This document shows, one piece after another, positions 1 to 7,310 of a DNA stretch of 10,935 bases. The stretch comes from Verrucomicrobiota bacterium (GTDB lineage: Bacteria; Verrucomicrobiota; Verrucomicrobiia; Chthoniobacterales; UBA10450). The position numbers were made by a program, and so were the translations under genes. Each line of letters starts with the position of its first letter. The stretch's first letter is position 1. Location of the stretch: NCBI GenBank assembly GCA_003218525.1, contig QHNU01000015.1, positions 17,103 to 28,037 on the forward strand, read 5' to 3'. Under the pieces are notes generated by a model. That model was given only the letters and a program-made list of their open reading frames with translations. It searched no databases and had not been told where the DNA came from.

Positions 1-1190
1 GGGAGCAAGTCACGCATCTGGAACGACGATTCGGACGTAAGCGCGTCTATGTCGTTGCCGGCATCCTTGTACTTGTAGCCATTGCCTTTTCGTTACGGAC
101 ATGTGCAAGTCGCCATCGGGTTTCGCCCACTCCGCCACCGCGCCTCGTTGTCGTGGCAAAGGTGATCACTCGCGACGTTCCCCTCTATTTAAATGAGATC
201 GGCAGCTGCGCCTCGGTCGAAAGCGTCAAAGTGCAAGCACAGGTCAGCGGCCAGATCATTTCTCGCAATTTTCAGGACGGGGCCGATGTGAAAAAAGGGG
301 ATCTACTCTTCACCATCGATCCGCGCCCCTATCAAGCGGCATTGGAGCAAGCCAAAGGCCAGCTCGCCCAAGCCCAAGCCCAACTCGTGCTCGACGAGAT
401 TACTTTGAAACGTCAGCAGGCACTGCGCGCCCGTGGCGTCAACGCGCCGCAGGATTTGGATGTCGCCCAAGGCACATTCAATAACGACAAGGCCAAAGTC
501 CAAGCGGCGCAGGCGGCGGTCGATGCCGCCCAAGTGAATCTCGATTACTGCACCATCCGCTCGCCGATCGACGGCCGCGCCGGATTGCGCACAGTCGATG
601 TGGGCAACGTCATCACCGGTGGAAACGCTGGCGGAGTCGTGTTGCTCAGTATCGATCGCTTTGATCAAATTTACACCGACTTCACCGTGGCCGAAACGGA
701 CGTCGCACTGATGCGCCGTTATCTTGGTAATCCAAACATGAAGGTGCAGACCGATTCGCCGAATGACGACCAGCCGCCGCGAACGGGAGATTTATATTTT
801 ATCGATAACGTCGTGCAGCCGGGCTCCGGAACCGTGAAAGCGCGTGGCATATCGCCGAATCCGGACCGTTTGCTTTGGCCGGGGGAATTTGTGCGCGTGC
901 GCTTTATTCTCGACATTTTGAAGGATGCCAAACTGGTGCCCGCGCAAGCGGTGCAAATTAGTCAACGCGGTCCATTTATTTTCGTGGTTAAACCCGACAG
1001 CACCGTCGAACAACGGCCGGTCAAGCCGGGCCAAAGGCAGGATGGCGATTTGGTGGTGGTCGAGGAGGGAGTGCAACCAGGCGACACCGTCGTTGTAACT
1101 GGACAGCTTGCCCTTTCCCCGGGAGCAAAGGTTTCCCCGCAAATGATGAATCCTGCCGATCAAGTGCAGGGCGAACTACGCGGCCAATAA
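1..1190 (+). CDS. RND efflux periplasmic adaptor (HlyD/MdtA-like), 5' partial
   Basis: Membrane fusion protein that links an inner-membrane RND pump to an outer-membrane channel. The frame is open from position 3 to the TAA at 1188-1190 (395 residues) and no start is visible before the GTG at 153, so the gene begins left of the window. Numbering from the edge, basic residues F-G-R-K-R are followed by one hydrophobic membrane anchor (about 15-31) and a Pro-rich linker. Then come the first biotinyl-lipoyl half (V-S-G-Q-I with G-A-D-V-K-K-G-D-L-L-F), an Ala/Gln-rich alpha-hairpin, the second lipoyl half (Y-C-T-I-R-S-P-I-D-G-R-A-G), a beta-barrel and a membrane-proximal domain (G-D-T-V-V-V-T-G-Q-L). 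This is the family's usual order. Starting at GTG 153 would drop the anchor. The permease starts 3 nt after the stop, so they are cotranscribed. Substrates cannot be read from the sequence. Confidence 0.93.
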   Translation, partial: EQVTHLERRFGRKRVYVVAGILVLVAIAFSLRTCASRHRVSPTPPPRLVVVAKVITRDVPLYLNEIGSCASVESVKVQAQVSGQIISRNFQDGADVKKGDLLFTIDPRPYQAALEQAKGQLAQAQAQLVLDEITLKRQQALRARGVNAPQDLDVAQGTFNNDKAKVQAAQAAVDAAQVNLDYCTIRSPIDGRAGLRTVDVGNVITGGNAGGVVLLSIDRFDQIYTDFTVAETDVALMRRYLGNPNMKVQTDSPNDDQPPRTGDLYFIDNVVQPGSGTVKARGISPNPDRLLWPGEFVRVRFILDILKDAKLVPAQAVQISQRGPFIFVVKPDSTVEQRPVKPGQRQDGDLVVVEEGVQPGDTVVVTGQLALSPGAKVSPQMMNPADQVQGELRGQ

Positions 1191-1193
1191 TTC

Positions 1194-4100
1194 ATGGCGA
1201 ACGATTCGGACACTCGGGGAGCGTTTGACGGCCAACATGGTCGGGCGCCATCTGCTAAAACGCCTGAGGCAAAGTTGATCGCCGTCACCGGCTCAGGTCT
1301 CTCGGGTCCATTCATCCGAAGACCAGTCATGACGGTGTTGCTCACCCTCTCTGCAATTGTCGCTGGCCTGGCAACCTACGGAAAACTGGCGGTCAACGAT
1401 TTGCCAGCAGTCGATTATCCGGTCATCAACGTCACCTGCTCCTATCCTGGCGCGAACCCGACGACGATGGCGAACAACATCGCCACGCCACTCGAGAAAC
1501 AATTTCTCCAAATTCCCGGGCTGGACATCATCACCAGTGCCAGCACGCAGAGTAACACCAGTTTTACGCTCCAGTTTAATCTCAGTAAGAGCATCACGGA
1601 TGCAGCGACCGACGTGCAGGCAGCAATTCAGCGTGCGACGGGCAAATTGCCAGTCGATTTGCCGAGCCCGCCAACATTTACAAAAACAAACCCCAACGAC
1701 CAGGCGATCTACCTGATCGGATTGCTGTCCGATACGCTGACCGACGGCGATCTATATAAGTACGCCTCCACGGCGGTGCAGCAGCGCATTGCCATTCTGC
1801 CTGGCGTCTCCCAAGTGAACGTTTATGGCGTTCAAGGCGCGATCCGAATTAAGGCTGATCCGGCGGCGCTGGCCTCCCGCGGCTTAACGATGGACGATCT
1901 CGCCACTGCCATTAGAGCCGGCACCGTCTATTCTGGCGCAGGCCAATTCGACGGACCGCACCGCACTTTTGTTCTTCTTCCGAACGGCCAGATCGACCAG
2001 GCGGAAGGATATCGCAACCTGATCGTAGCGCGAAACCGGGACGGTTCGCCGGTTTTTTTGCGCGACGTGGCTGATGTCCAGCAGAGTGTGCAAGACGAGC
2101 GGCTCTCGCGTACCTTCTGGGCCCGCGGCTTCAATCCTCCCGGTTCAGTCGTCGTCCTCGCCGTGTCGCGGCAGGCGGGCGCGAATGCCGTCGAGGTCGC
2201 AAAATCTGTCAAGGCGTTGTTTCCAGAGTTACGTGCGAGCTTGCCGGGCTCGATCACGCTGCTGCCGATATTTGACCGGTCGCAGAGCATCGTCGCTTCC
2301 GTCGCAGATGTGCAATGGACTCTCGTTATCGCGTTCGTGCTCGTGGTGCTCGTGATTTACGTCTTCCTCGGTCGCGCCACCGATACCTTGATTCCGGCGG
2401 TCGCGCTGCCCCTCTCCCTCTTCATCACAGTGGCTGTGATGTACATGCTCGACTACTCGATCAACAATTTGACCTTGATGGCGCTGACCCTGGCCATCGG
2501 ATTTCTCGTCGATGATGCGATCGTATTCCTGGAGAACGTCGTCCGCCGCGCCGAACACGGCGAATCCATTTTAAAGGCGACTTATAATAGCGCCGGCGAA
2601 ATTTCTTTCACCATCCTGTCGATGACGCTCTCTCTTGCTGCGGTATTTATTCCGCTTGTCTTCTTACCGGGTCTGTTAGGACGCATCTTTCGCGAATTTT
2701 CCGTCACGATCATCGTCGCCATTCTGGCTTCCGGATTGGTCTCGTTAACTCTCACGCCGCTGATGTGCGCGCGAATCCTGGGAGAACGAAAAGCCGGACA
2801 CAAGCGGACGCGGATGGAAAAGTGGACGGGAGATTTTATCAAGCGCGTTATCGCCGGCTACGGCCGAGCTTTGGATAAGTTCCTCGACCGGGCCTGGCTG
2901 ACCATTCCAATCATCCTTGCCTGCATAGTCGGGCTTTGGTTTTTCTTCACCCACCTTCCGTTTACCTTATTGCCGCCCGGCGACAGCGGTTTTATCCGAG
3001 GTGTTTTTATCGCCCAGGAAGGCTCTTCACCCGCGCAAATGCGTGCCTATCAGCAGCAGGTGAATCAAAAGTTGCAGGACGATCCGAACGTTGCGCAATT
3101 CTTCACCCTGGCCGGTTTTTCCAGCCGCACCGCCGGTTCGCAGGCGTTGATTTTCGCATTTCTCAAACCGAAAGGAGAGCGGCCGCCAATCGATCAATGC
3201 ATTGTCCAGTTGCAGAAATCGATCAGCACTATTCCAGGAGTGACGGCGGTCATGCAGCCCAACCCAGTCCTGCAAATCAATGTCGGAGTCACTAACCAGA
3301 CCCAAGGCCAATATGCTTACACCGTCAGCGGTATTGTCCCGGATGATGTCTATGGCGCGGCCGACCAGCTCATGGCCAAGCTGCGCGGCTTTAAAGGCTT
3401 CGCTACCGTCCGCTCCGATTTCTACAACAACACACCTAATCTAACAGTCGATATCGACCGTGAACGCGCTGCCACTTACGGCGTATCGACTTCAGCTGTC
3501 CAAAGCTTGTTACGGACTGCTTATTCCCAAAACTACATTTACTTAATCAAACAGCCCGACGACCAATACCAGGTCATCCTTGAGGTGAAGGATAATGAGC
3601 GCGCCACTCCCGGGGATCTCGACAATCTTTACGTCCGCGGTAACAATCCGTCCGGCCCCAGCAATCCGACAACTGCAACGAGCAGTTCCGGATCAAGCGG
3701 AAGCTCAGGAAGCGTCCCGAACCTAGGTCTAGGTATCACCACCGGCGTCGCTTCGAATCTTGTCCCGCTTCGCGCCGTCACATCGACAAAGCAGGTTGTA
3801 GGTCCGCAGGCAGTTAATCATTTCAATCAATTCACCAGCGTCACGATCAATTTTAACCTCCTGCCCAATGTTGCCATCGGCGACGCCACCACCTTTATCG
3901 AGAACGCTTTCGCGCAAGTGCGCCAGCAATATCCAGGCGTGCAAGCCACCTTTCAGGGCGAAGCCCTTGTTTTCCGGCAGCTGTTCCGCGCGCTGCCGTT
4001 GCTGCTTATCTCCGCCATCTTCGTCATGTATGTGATTCTCGGAATTCTTTATGAGAGTTACGTTCATCCCATCACAGTCCTGTTTCCCGCCATCGTTCCC

Positions 4101-4580
4101 GCAGTCGTCGGCGGTTTGTTCACGCTCTGGCTATTCGGATCGACATTGTCCCTTTACAGCGTCATCGGGTTATTCCTGCTCCTCGGGATCGTAAAGAAGA
4201 ACGGCATCATGGTAGTCGACTTCGCCCTGCAACGAATCGACGAGGGTTGGGATCTGCGTTCCGCTATTCACGAAGCCAGCATGGAACGTTTTCGTCCGAT
4301 TATGATGACAACGCTCTCTGCATTCATGGGCGCACTGCCGCTCGCGATCGGGTTCGGAAGTGATGCCTCATCGCGCCGGCCGCTTGGCCTTGTCATCGTC
4401 GGCGGCCTCATCCTTTCCCAGATGGTCACTCTCTTCATTACCCCGGTCATTTATCTCTGGCTCGAGTGGTTCCAGGAACACGTGCTCGATCGAGTGCCAT
4501 TCCTGCGCAGCGCCCACACTCATCACGAGGGCGATCTCGCCCCGGCTCCAGGGGCCGCGCAACCTGCGCCAGTGAGTTAA
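1194..4580 (+). CDS. RND multidrug efflux permease (HAE1 / AcrB-MdtC-like)
   Basis: Proton-driven inner-membrane pump, expected to act as a trimer with the upstream adaptor and an outer-membrane channel encoded elsewhere. The product is 1128 residues; typical relatives are about 1020-1050. A polar N-terminal tail of about 40 residues precedes P-F-I-R-R-P-V-M-T and TM1 (about 45-61). TM4 carries the paired proton-relay aspartates D440-D441 in G-F-L-V-D-D-A-I-V-F-L-E-N. TM10 carries G-I-V-K-K-N-G-I-M-V-V-D-F with K1002 at the relay lysine position (AcrB K940). All three relay residues are present, so the pump looks intact. The extra length comes from the N-terminal tail, a Ser/Gly-rich insert at about 818-855 in the second periplasmic loop, and a His/Pro/Ala-rich C-terminal tail. 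No strong Shine-Dalgarno precedes ATG 1194; translational coupling to the adaptor is likely. Substrate range is unknown. Confidence 0.96.
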   Translation: MANDSDTRGAFDGQHGRAPSAKTPEAKLIAVTGSGLSGPFIRRPVMTVLLTLSAIVAGLATYGKLAVNDLPAVDYPVINVTCSYPGANPTTMANNIATPLEKQFLQIPGLDIITSASTQSNTSFTLQFNLSKSITDAATDVQAAIQRATGKLPVDLPSPPTFTKTNPNDQAIYLIGLLSDTLTDGDLYKYASTAVQQRIAILPGVSQVNVYGVQGAIRIKADPAALASRGLTMDDLATAIRAGTVYSGAGQFDGPHRTFVLLPNGQIDQAEGYRNLIVARNRDGSPVFLRDVADVQQSVQDERLSRTFWARGFNPPGSVVVLAVSRQAGANAVEVAKSVKALFPELRASLPGSITLLPIFDRSQSIVASVADVQWTLVIAFVLVVLVIYVFLGRATDTLIPAVALPLSLFITVAVMYMLDYSINNLTLMALTLAIGFLVDDAIVFLENVVRRAEHGESILKATYNSAGEISFTILSMTLSLAAVFIPLVFLPGLLGRIFREFSVTIIVAILASGLVSLTLTPLMCARILGERKAGHKRTRMEKWTGDFIKRVIAGYGRALDKFLDRAWLTIPIILACIVGLWFFFTHLPFTLLPPGDSGFIRGVFIAQEGSSPAQMRAYQQQVNQKLQDDPNVAQFFTLAGFSSRTAGSQALIFAFLKPKGERPPIDQCIVQLQKSISTIPGVTAVMQPNPVLQINVGVTNQTQGQYAYTVSGIVPDDVYGAADQLMAKLRGFKGFATVRSDFYNNTPNLTVDIDRERAATYGVSTSAVQSLLRTAYSQNYIYLIKQPDDQYQVILEVKDNERATPGDLDNLYVRGNNPSGPSNPTTATSSSGSSGSSGSVPNLGLGITTGVASNLVPLRAVTSTKQVVGPQAVNHFNQFTSVTINFNLLPNVAIGDATTFIENAFAQVRQQYPGVQATFQGEALVFRQLFRALPLLLISAIFVMYVILGILYESYVHPITVLFPAIVPAVVGGLFTLWLFGSTLSLYSVIGLFLLLGIVKKNGIMVVDFALQRIDEGWDLRSAIHEASMERFRPIMMTTLSAFMGALPLAIGFGSDASSRRPLGLVIVGGLILSQMVTLFITPVIYLWLEWFQEHVLDRVPFLRSAHTHHEGDLAPAPGAAQPAPVS

Positions 4581-4689
4581 CCTGGAAAATGGCAGGAGCG
4601 CATGCTTTTGGCGCGTGTTGTTCCCAACCATTCGCGATAATTCCACTTCTTCCGATTCGCGGCACAAAACGTGGTATCGAAAATAGCGG

Positions 4690-5322
4690 GTGATGATGAG
4701 AGAGACCCTTTCTACCGATCGGTTTGAAGCCGATGCGCTCTTTCGCAGCGCGTTCGAATTTGCCGCTATCGGAATGGCACTGGTCGCTCCCAATGGTCGA
4801 TTTCTCCGGGTCAATCGATCCCTCTGCGAAATTACCGGTTACCCGGGGAAAGAGCTGTTAAAGCGAACCTTTCAAGACATCACTCATCCGGACGATCTGA
4901 ATCTCGACCTGGATTATGCCGGCCGGCTTTTGCGTGGCGAAATCGAGACTTACCAGATGGAGAAGCGCTATTTCCACAAGAACGGTCTCATCGTCTGGAT
5001 CCATCTGAGTGTTTCATTGGTCAGAGCCGATGACAGCGCGCCACTTTTCTTTATTGCACAAATCAAAAACATCACTGATCGCAAGAAGACCGAGGAAGAG
5101 TTGCGAAAGGCCGTCGCCGAGATCGAAAAACTTCGAAGTGGTCTGCTCAAAATATGCGCCTGGACGAAGCAGATCGAGGTCAACGGTCGGTGGGTTCCGG
5201 TGGATGAGTTCCTGCGTGATTTTCTCCAGCTTAAGCTAACTCACGGGATATCCGATCGGGGTCTGGCTCTCTACGAACGCCAGTGCAAAGGCACCGAGCG
5301 GTCGCGTCCGCCAAAAGATTAA
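4690..5322 (+). CDS. PAS-domain protein with degenerate C-terminal Cys motif
   Basis: Putative soluble sensory protein, up to 210 residues. One PAS/PAC fold spans about 17-135: A-F-E-F-A-A-I-G-M-A-L-V, then N-G-R-F-L-R-V-N, then I-T-H-P-D-D-L, ending in the PAC signature I-K-N-I-T-D-R-K-K-T-E-E-E-L. A short coiled coil follows (about 132-150). There is no kinase, GGDEF, EAL or HTH domain. The tail (151-200) matches the layout of a module often found after PAS or receiver domains, usually written as ICxWC-K-x-I with a later HGICPxC. Here it reads I-C-A-W-T-K-Q-I and T-H-G-I-S-D-R-G, so only C156 of four cysteines remains. The longest frame starts at GTG 4690; ATG 4693 and ATG 4696 are equally plausible and no clear Shine-Dalgarno decides. 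It lies 109 nt after the pump gene and may or may not share its transcript. Ligand and partner are unknown. Confidence 0.85.
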   Translation: MMMRETLSTDRFEADALFRSAFEFAAIGMALVAPNGRFLRVNRSLCEITGYPGKELLKRTFQDITHPDDLNLDLDYAGRLLRGEIETYQMEKRYFHKNGLIVWIHLSVSLVRADDSAPLFFIAQIKNITDRKKTEEELRKAVAEIEKLRSGLLKICAWTKQIEVNGRWVPVDEFLRDFLQLKLTHGISDRGLALYERQCKGTERSRPPKD

Positions 5323-5396
5323 CATCACATCTGCCGAACAACGCGCTGAGTGCCATTAGTTGTTCGCCGTTTCCGCAGTCTATGCGAAACTCGCAA

Positions 5397-6380
5397 ATGG
5401 CGCAATTTCCCAAGGAGCAGTCCGCCTCCGGCGAATTCGAACGGCAAGAGGACGCATTCCGGGAATGGATTTCAACCGATCACTCGACGCCGTATCCCCC
5501 AGTTTCGAATCGATATCATTTATATGTTTCGTTAGCCTGTCCTTGGGCAAGCCGCACTCTTATCGCGCGTAAATTGCTCGGTTTGGAAGCGGCTATTGGA
5601 ATGACCGTCGTCGATCCGATCCGCGACGAACGTGGCTGGGCGTTCCGAAACCCCGGGAGCGGATCGTCCGCCGGCTCGGCTGGGGACGACACGGAGGTCG
5701 TCCCTCCGTCTACCGATCCGGTTAACGGCTTTCATTTTTTGAGCGAAGCCTATCAAGCGACCAATCCGAATTTTGATGGCCGCGTCACCGTGCCCGTGCT
5801 GTGGGACAAGGAGACAAAACGAATCGTCAATAATTGCGAGGGCGACATTTGTCTGATGTTTAACAATTTCTTTCGAGCACTGACCCAGCACCGCGAGGTC
5901 GACCTTTTTCCGAAAGATATCGAGAACGAACAGACAAAGCTTTCCAATTACATTTACGACAAGATCAACAATGGCGTTTACAAGGCCGGTTTCGCCACGC
6001 GCCAGCGCCCCTACGAAGTTGCCGCCCGCCAGGTATTTGACGCCCTCGATCATCTTGAGCAGCGGCTCGCAAAAAATCGCTATTTATTCGGTGGGCGTAT
6101 TGTTGAGACCGACTGGCGGCTCTTTTGCACTTTGATTCGTTTCGATGTCGTTTACTACATTCACTTCAAATGCAGCCTCCGGCGCATTCTCGACTATCCG
6201 AATTTACAAGGATACCTTGCTGATTTGTATCAACACGACGGCATTGCTGATACTGTCAATTTCGACCACATCAAACGCCACTATTACATAACTCACGAGG
6301 AGATTAACCCGACCCGACTTGTTCCAATCGGACCCCAGCTGGATTTAATGCAGCCGCATGGTCGCGAAAAGCTCACCTAA
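5397..6380 (+). CDS. yqjG: Glutathionyl-hydroquinone reductase (YqjG/ECM4, Xi-class GST)
   Basis: Cytosolic enzyme that uses glutathione to reduce glutathionyl-hydroquinones to hydroquinones, helping to recycle or detoxify quinones. ATG 5397 gives 327 residues, the usual family length (E. coli YqjG has 328) and is preferred; the frame is open back to 5283 and ATG 5382 is an alternative. Neither has a strong Shine-Dalgarno. The N-terminal thioredoxin-like domain carries the catalytic cysteine, C48, in S-L-A-C-P-W-A-S-R-T, followed by V-V-D-P-I and V-P-V-L-W-D-K. The helical domain has N-N-G-V-Y-K-A-G-F-A, R-Y-L-F-G-G, H-F-K-C, V-N-F-D-H-I-K-R-H-Y-Y and the C-terminal I-G-P-Q-L-D-L and P-H-G-R-E, all typical. 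Oddity: the segment after I-V-N-N, normally E-S (a glutathione gamma-Glu contact), reads C-E-G-D-I-C (C147-C152). It sits 74 nt after the PAS gene. Confidence 0.94.
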   Translation: MAQFPKEQSASGEFERQEDAFREWISTDHSTPYPPVSNRYHLYVSLACPWASRTLIARKLLGLEAAIGMTVVDPIRDERGWAFRNPGSGSSAGSAGDDTEVVPPSTDPVNGFHFLSEAYQATNPNFDGRVTVPVLWDKETKRIVNNCEGDICLMFNNFFRALTQHREVDLFPKDIENEQTKLSNYIYDKINNGVYKAGFATRQRPYEVAARQVFDALDHLEQRLAKNRYLFGGRIVETDWRLFCTLIRFDVVYYIHFKCSLRRILDYPNLQGYLADLYQHDGIADTVNFDHIKRHYYITHEEINPTRLVPIGPQLDLMQPHGREKLT

Positions 6381-6537
6381 TACTCGTTGGCTCTTGGCTA
6401 TGACCGGACAGCCGCGCCCGCACCGCAATGACGGGAATGTTCCATTTGTCGATGGTGAACCGCGAACGAAGAGGAATGGGATCCACCTCCAGTAGTCCCA
6501 CCTGGCGGAGACGTTCGATCGCGGGCTGCGGGTCCAC
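6373..6537 (-). pseudogene. Possible 54-codon gene remnant, minus strand
   Basis: Reading from GTG 6537 down to TGA 6375-6373 gives 54 codons with protein-like composition: I-E-R-L-R-Q-V-G-L-L-E-V-D-P-I, then F-T-I-D-K-W-N-I-P-V-I-A-V-R-A. The third codon positions are mostly G or C, as in neighbouring genes. An in-frame TAG lies two codons before the GTG, and the dispersed repeat begins about 35 nt further upstream, as if an older gene had been cut. The 3' end overlaps the last codons of the glutathionyl-hydroquinone reductase on the other strand. I do not recognise the family. It could equally be chance. Confidence 0.25.
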
Positions 6538-6571
6538 GTCCGGCTATGGCGGCTCTCTCGCGGCCGAGCAC

Positions 6572-6600
6572 TTTGTCATTCCGAGCGAAGCCGAGGAATG
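6572..6600. repeat. Dispersed palindromic repeat (TTGTCATTCCGAGCGAAG type)
   Basis: The segment starts TTTGTCATTCCGAGCGAAG and ends CCGAGGAATG, with terminal arms CATTCC (6577-6582) and GGAATG (6595-6600) that are perfect reverse complements. This wording is a familiar intergenic repeat in several soil bacterial groups, recalled rather than searched. Only one clear copy is in the window. It also explains why spurious open frames cross this area. Confidence 0.6.
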
Positions 6601-6850
6601 GAGTGGCTTGGGAAGCCGCGACATAGACGGGCAGGCCGTAGGCCGAGTGAGCGGGAAGCGATCGAGTCAATCTCTAACTATTCCCATCTCAGTCCGCATT
6701 TTCGGTTTGGATCCAGGGTGGTTTGCTCCTCCGCCTTAACGGGCGATTCCGATAATGCGCGCGTGTTCGGAAATGTTACACCCGCCGGTCTCCGTTGTAA
6801 CGATATAGGTAGAGCGACTGCATTCGGTCCAGCGCTTACTTGAGGTAAAG

Positions 6851-6856
6851 GGTGAG
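6851..6856 (+). promoter_or_regulatory. Ribosome binding site of the small exported protein
   Basis: GGTGAG lies 5 nt before ATG 6862, in a purine-rich run that begins at 6842. It is one of the clearest Shine-Dalgarno sites in the window and fixes the start so that a complete signal peptide is encoded. Confidence 0.6.
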
Positions 6857-6861
6857 CTATT

Positions 6862-7206
6862 ATGATTAAAACAATCCTTCTTATGGCATGCGTTAGCGCT
6901 TCGCTGGCGATCGTCGCCTACGCGCAAAACTCCAGTACGAGCACAGTCCCGCCCTCAGCCGGCGTCGGTGCCACGTCGATGGAAAGCACGGGCACGATTA
7001 CGGAATACACGCCCGATAGCTCCCTTGTCCTGGATACCGGGTCTGGTGAACCGGTCCACTTCGTCTTCGGCAGAAACGTCAGCTACGTGGGAGCGGATGG
7101 ACAAACGGTTCAAGCTCCGGGATTGAGGAAGAATCTCCGGGTCCGGGTCCATTACCTTGTGGTCGGCGGCGACAAGGTCATCGACAAAGTAACGCAGACA
7201 GAATAG
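6862..7206 (+). CDS. Small exported protein with predicted beta-rich domain, function unknown
   Basis: The product is 114 residues. The N-terminus is a clear Sec signal peptide: M-I-K-T, a hydrophobic core (about 5-19) and the cleavage motif A-Y-A before Q22, so the mature protein should be periplasmic or secreted. A Ser/Thr/Pro/Gly-rich linker (22-45) follows. Residues 46-114 alternate in a way that suggests a small beta-barrel: G-T-I-T-E-Y-T, S-L-V-L-D-T-G, V-H-F-V-F-G, V-S-Y-V-G, L-R-V-R-V-H-Y, then K-V-I-D-K-V. It has no cysteine in the mature part and no membrane segment. The layout resembles small OB-like exported proteins, but I cannot name a family. It has its own Shine-Dalgarno and is 481 nt from the previous gene, so it is probably transcribed separately. 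It converges with the peroxiredoxin-like gene, whose displaced tail ends only 6 nt away. Confidence 0.8.
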   Translation: MIKTILLMACVSASLAIVAYAQNSSTSTVPPSAGVGATSMESTGTITEYTPDSSLVLDTGSGEPVHFVFGRNVSYVGADGQTVQAPGLRKNLRVRVHYLVVGGDKVIDKVTQTE

Positions 7207-7212
7207 AGGCGC

Positions 7213-7308
7213 TTAACGATCAGCTTGCGCGCTGCCTTGATCAAAGGCCTTCAGGACCTGCTCAGGTCCGGCGCGCACTGCCGCGTTCTCGGTCAAATTG
7301 ACCCACCG
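7213..7308 (-). pseudogene. Frame-displaced C-terminal tail of the peroxiredoxin-like gene
   Basis: Starting at CGG 7308-7306, a different frame from the main gene reads R-W-V-N-L-T-E-N-A-A-V-R-A-G-P-E-Q-V-L-K-A-F-D (written here residue by residue) and stops at TAA 7215-7213, 31 residues in all. In peroxiredoxin-like relatives this segment follows R-P-A-E after about nine residues (F-L-x-D-x-x-G-x-I). Here only 5 nt lie between the Glu codon and this segment. A deletion of about 22 nt, not a multiple of three, would explain both the missing residues and the frame change. It has no start codon of its own and is not a separate gene. Confidence 0.75.
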
Positions 7309-7310
7309 AA

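Larger units (their letters stand above)
6381..6861. other. 481-bp intergenic region, repeat-bearing
   Basis: No convincing intact gene. The left part may carry a short minus-strand gene remnant (6373-6537) and the middle a dispersed palindromic repeat (6572-6600); both have their own entries. The right part (about 6660-6850) should hold the promoter of the small exported protein, but I see no clear -35/-10 pair. A 6-bp inverted pair GTTACA / TGTAAC (6775-6780 and 6796-6801) lies there and is too short to call as an operator. Longer open frames on both strands here read as Arg/Ser/Gly-rich noise. Confidence 0.6.

Noticed and set aside
102..104. Cysteine after the adaptor's hydrophobic segment as a lipoprotein attachment site
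   Set aside because: The preceding residues are S-L-R-T, not a lipobox, and the segment looks like a transmembrane anchor.
4368..4814. 148-codon minus-strand frame
   Set aside because: It is antisense to the well-supported RND permease end and the PAS gene start, and its residue mix is not protein-like.
5283..5396. Extending the glutathionyl-hydroquinone reductase to the first possible start at 5283
   Set aside because: It would overlap the PAS gene's end and add a non-conserved Arg/Ser-rich leader; ATG 5397 gives the normal family length.
6775..6801. Inverted pair GTTACA / TGTAAC upstream of the small exported protein as an operator
   Set aside because: Arms are only 6 bp with 15 bp between them, which is expected by chance, and no promoter elements could be placed around them.
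7254..7269. Perfect palindrome GGACCTG-CT-CAGGTCC as a terminator between convergent genes
   Set aside because: It lies in the frame-displaced peroxiredoxin tail, coding G-P-E-Q-V, and has no T-run on either side.
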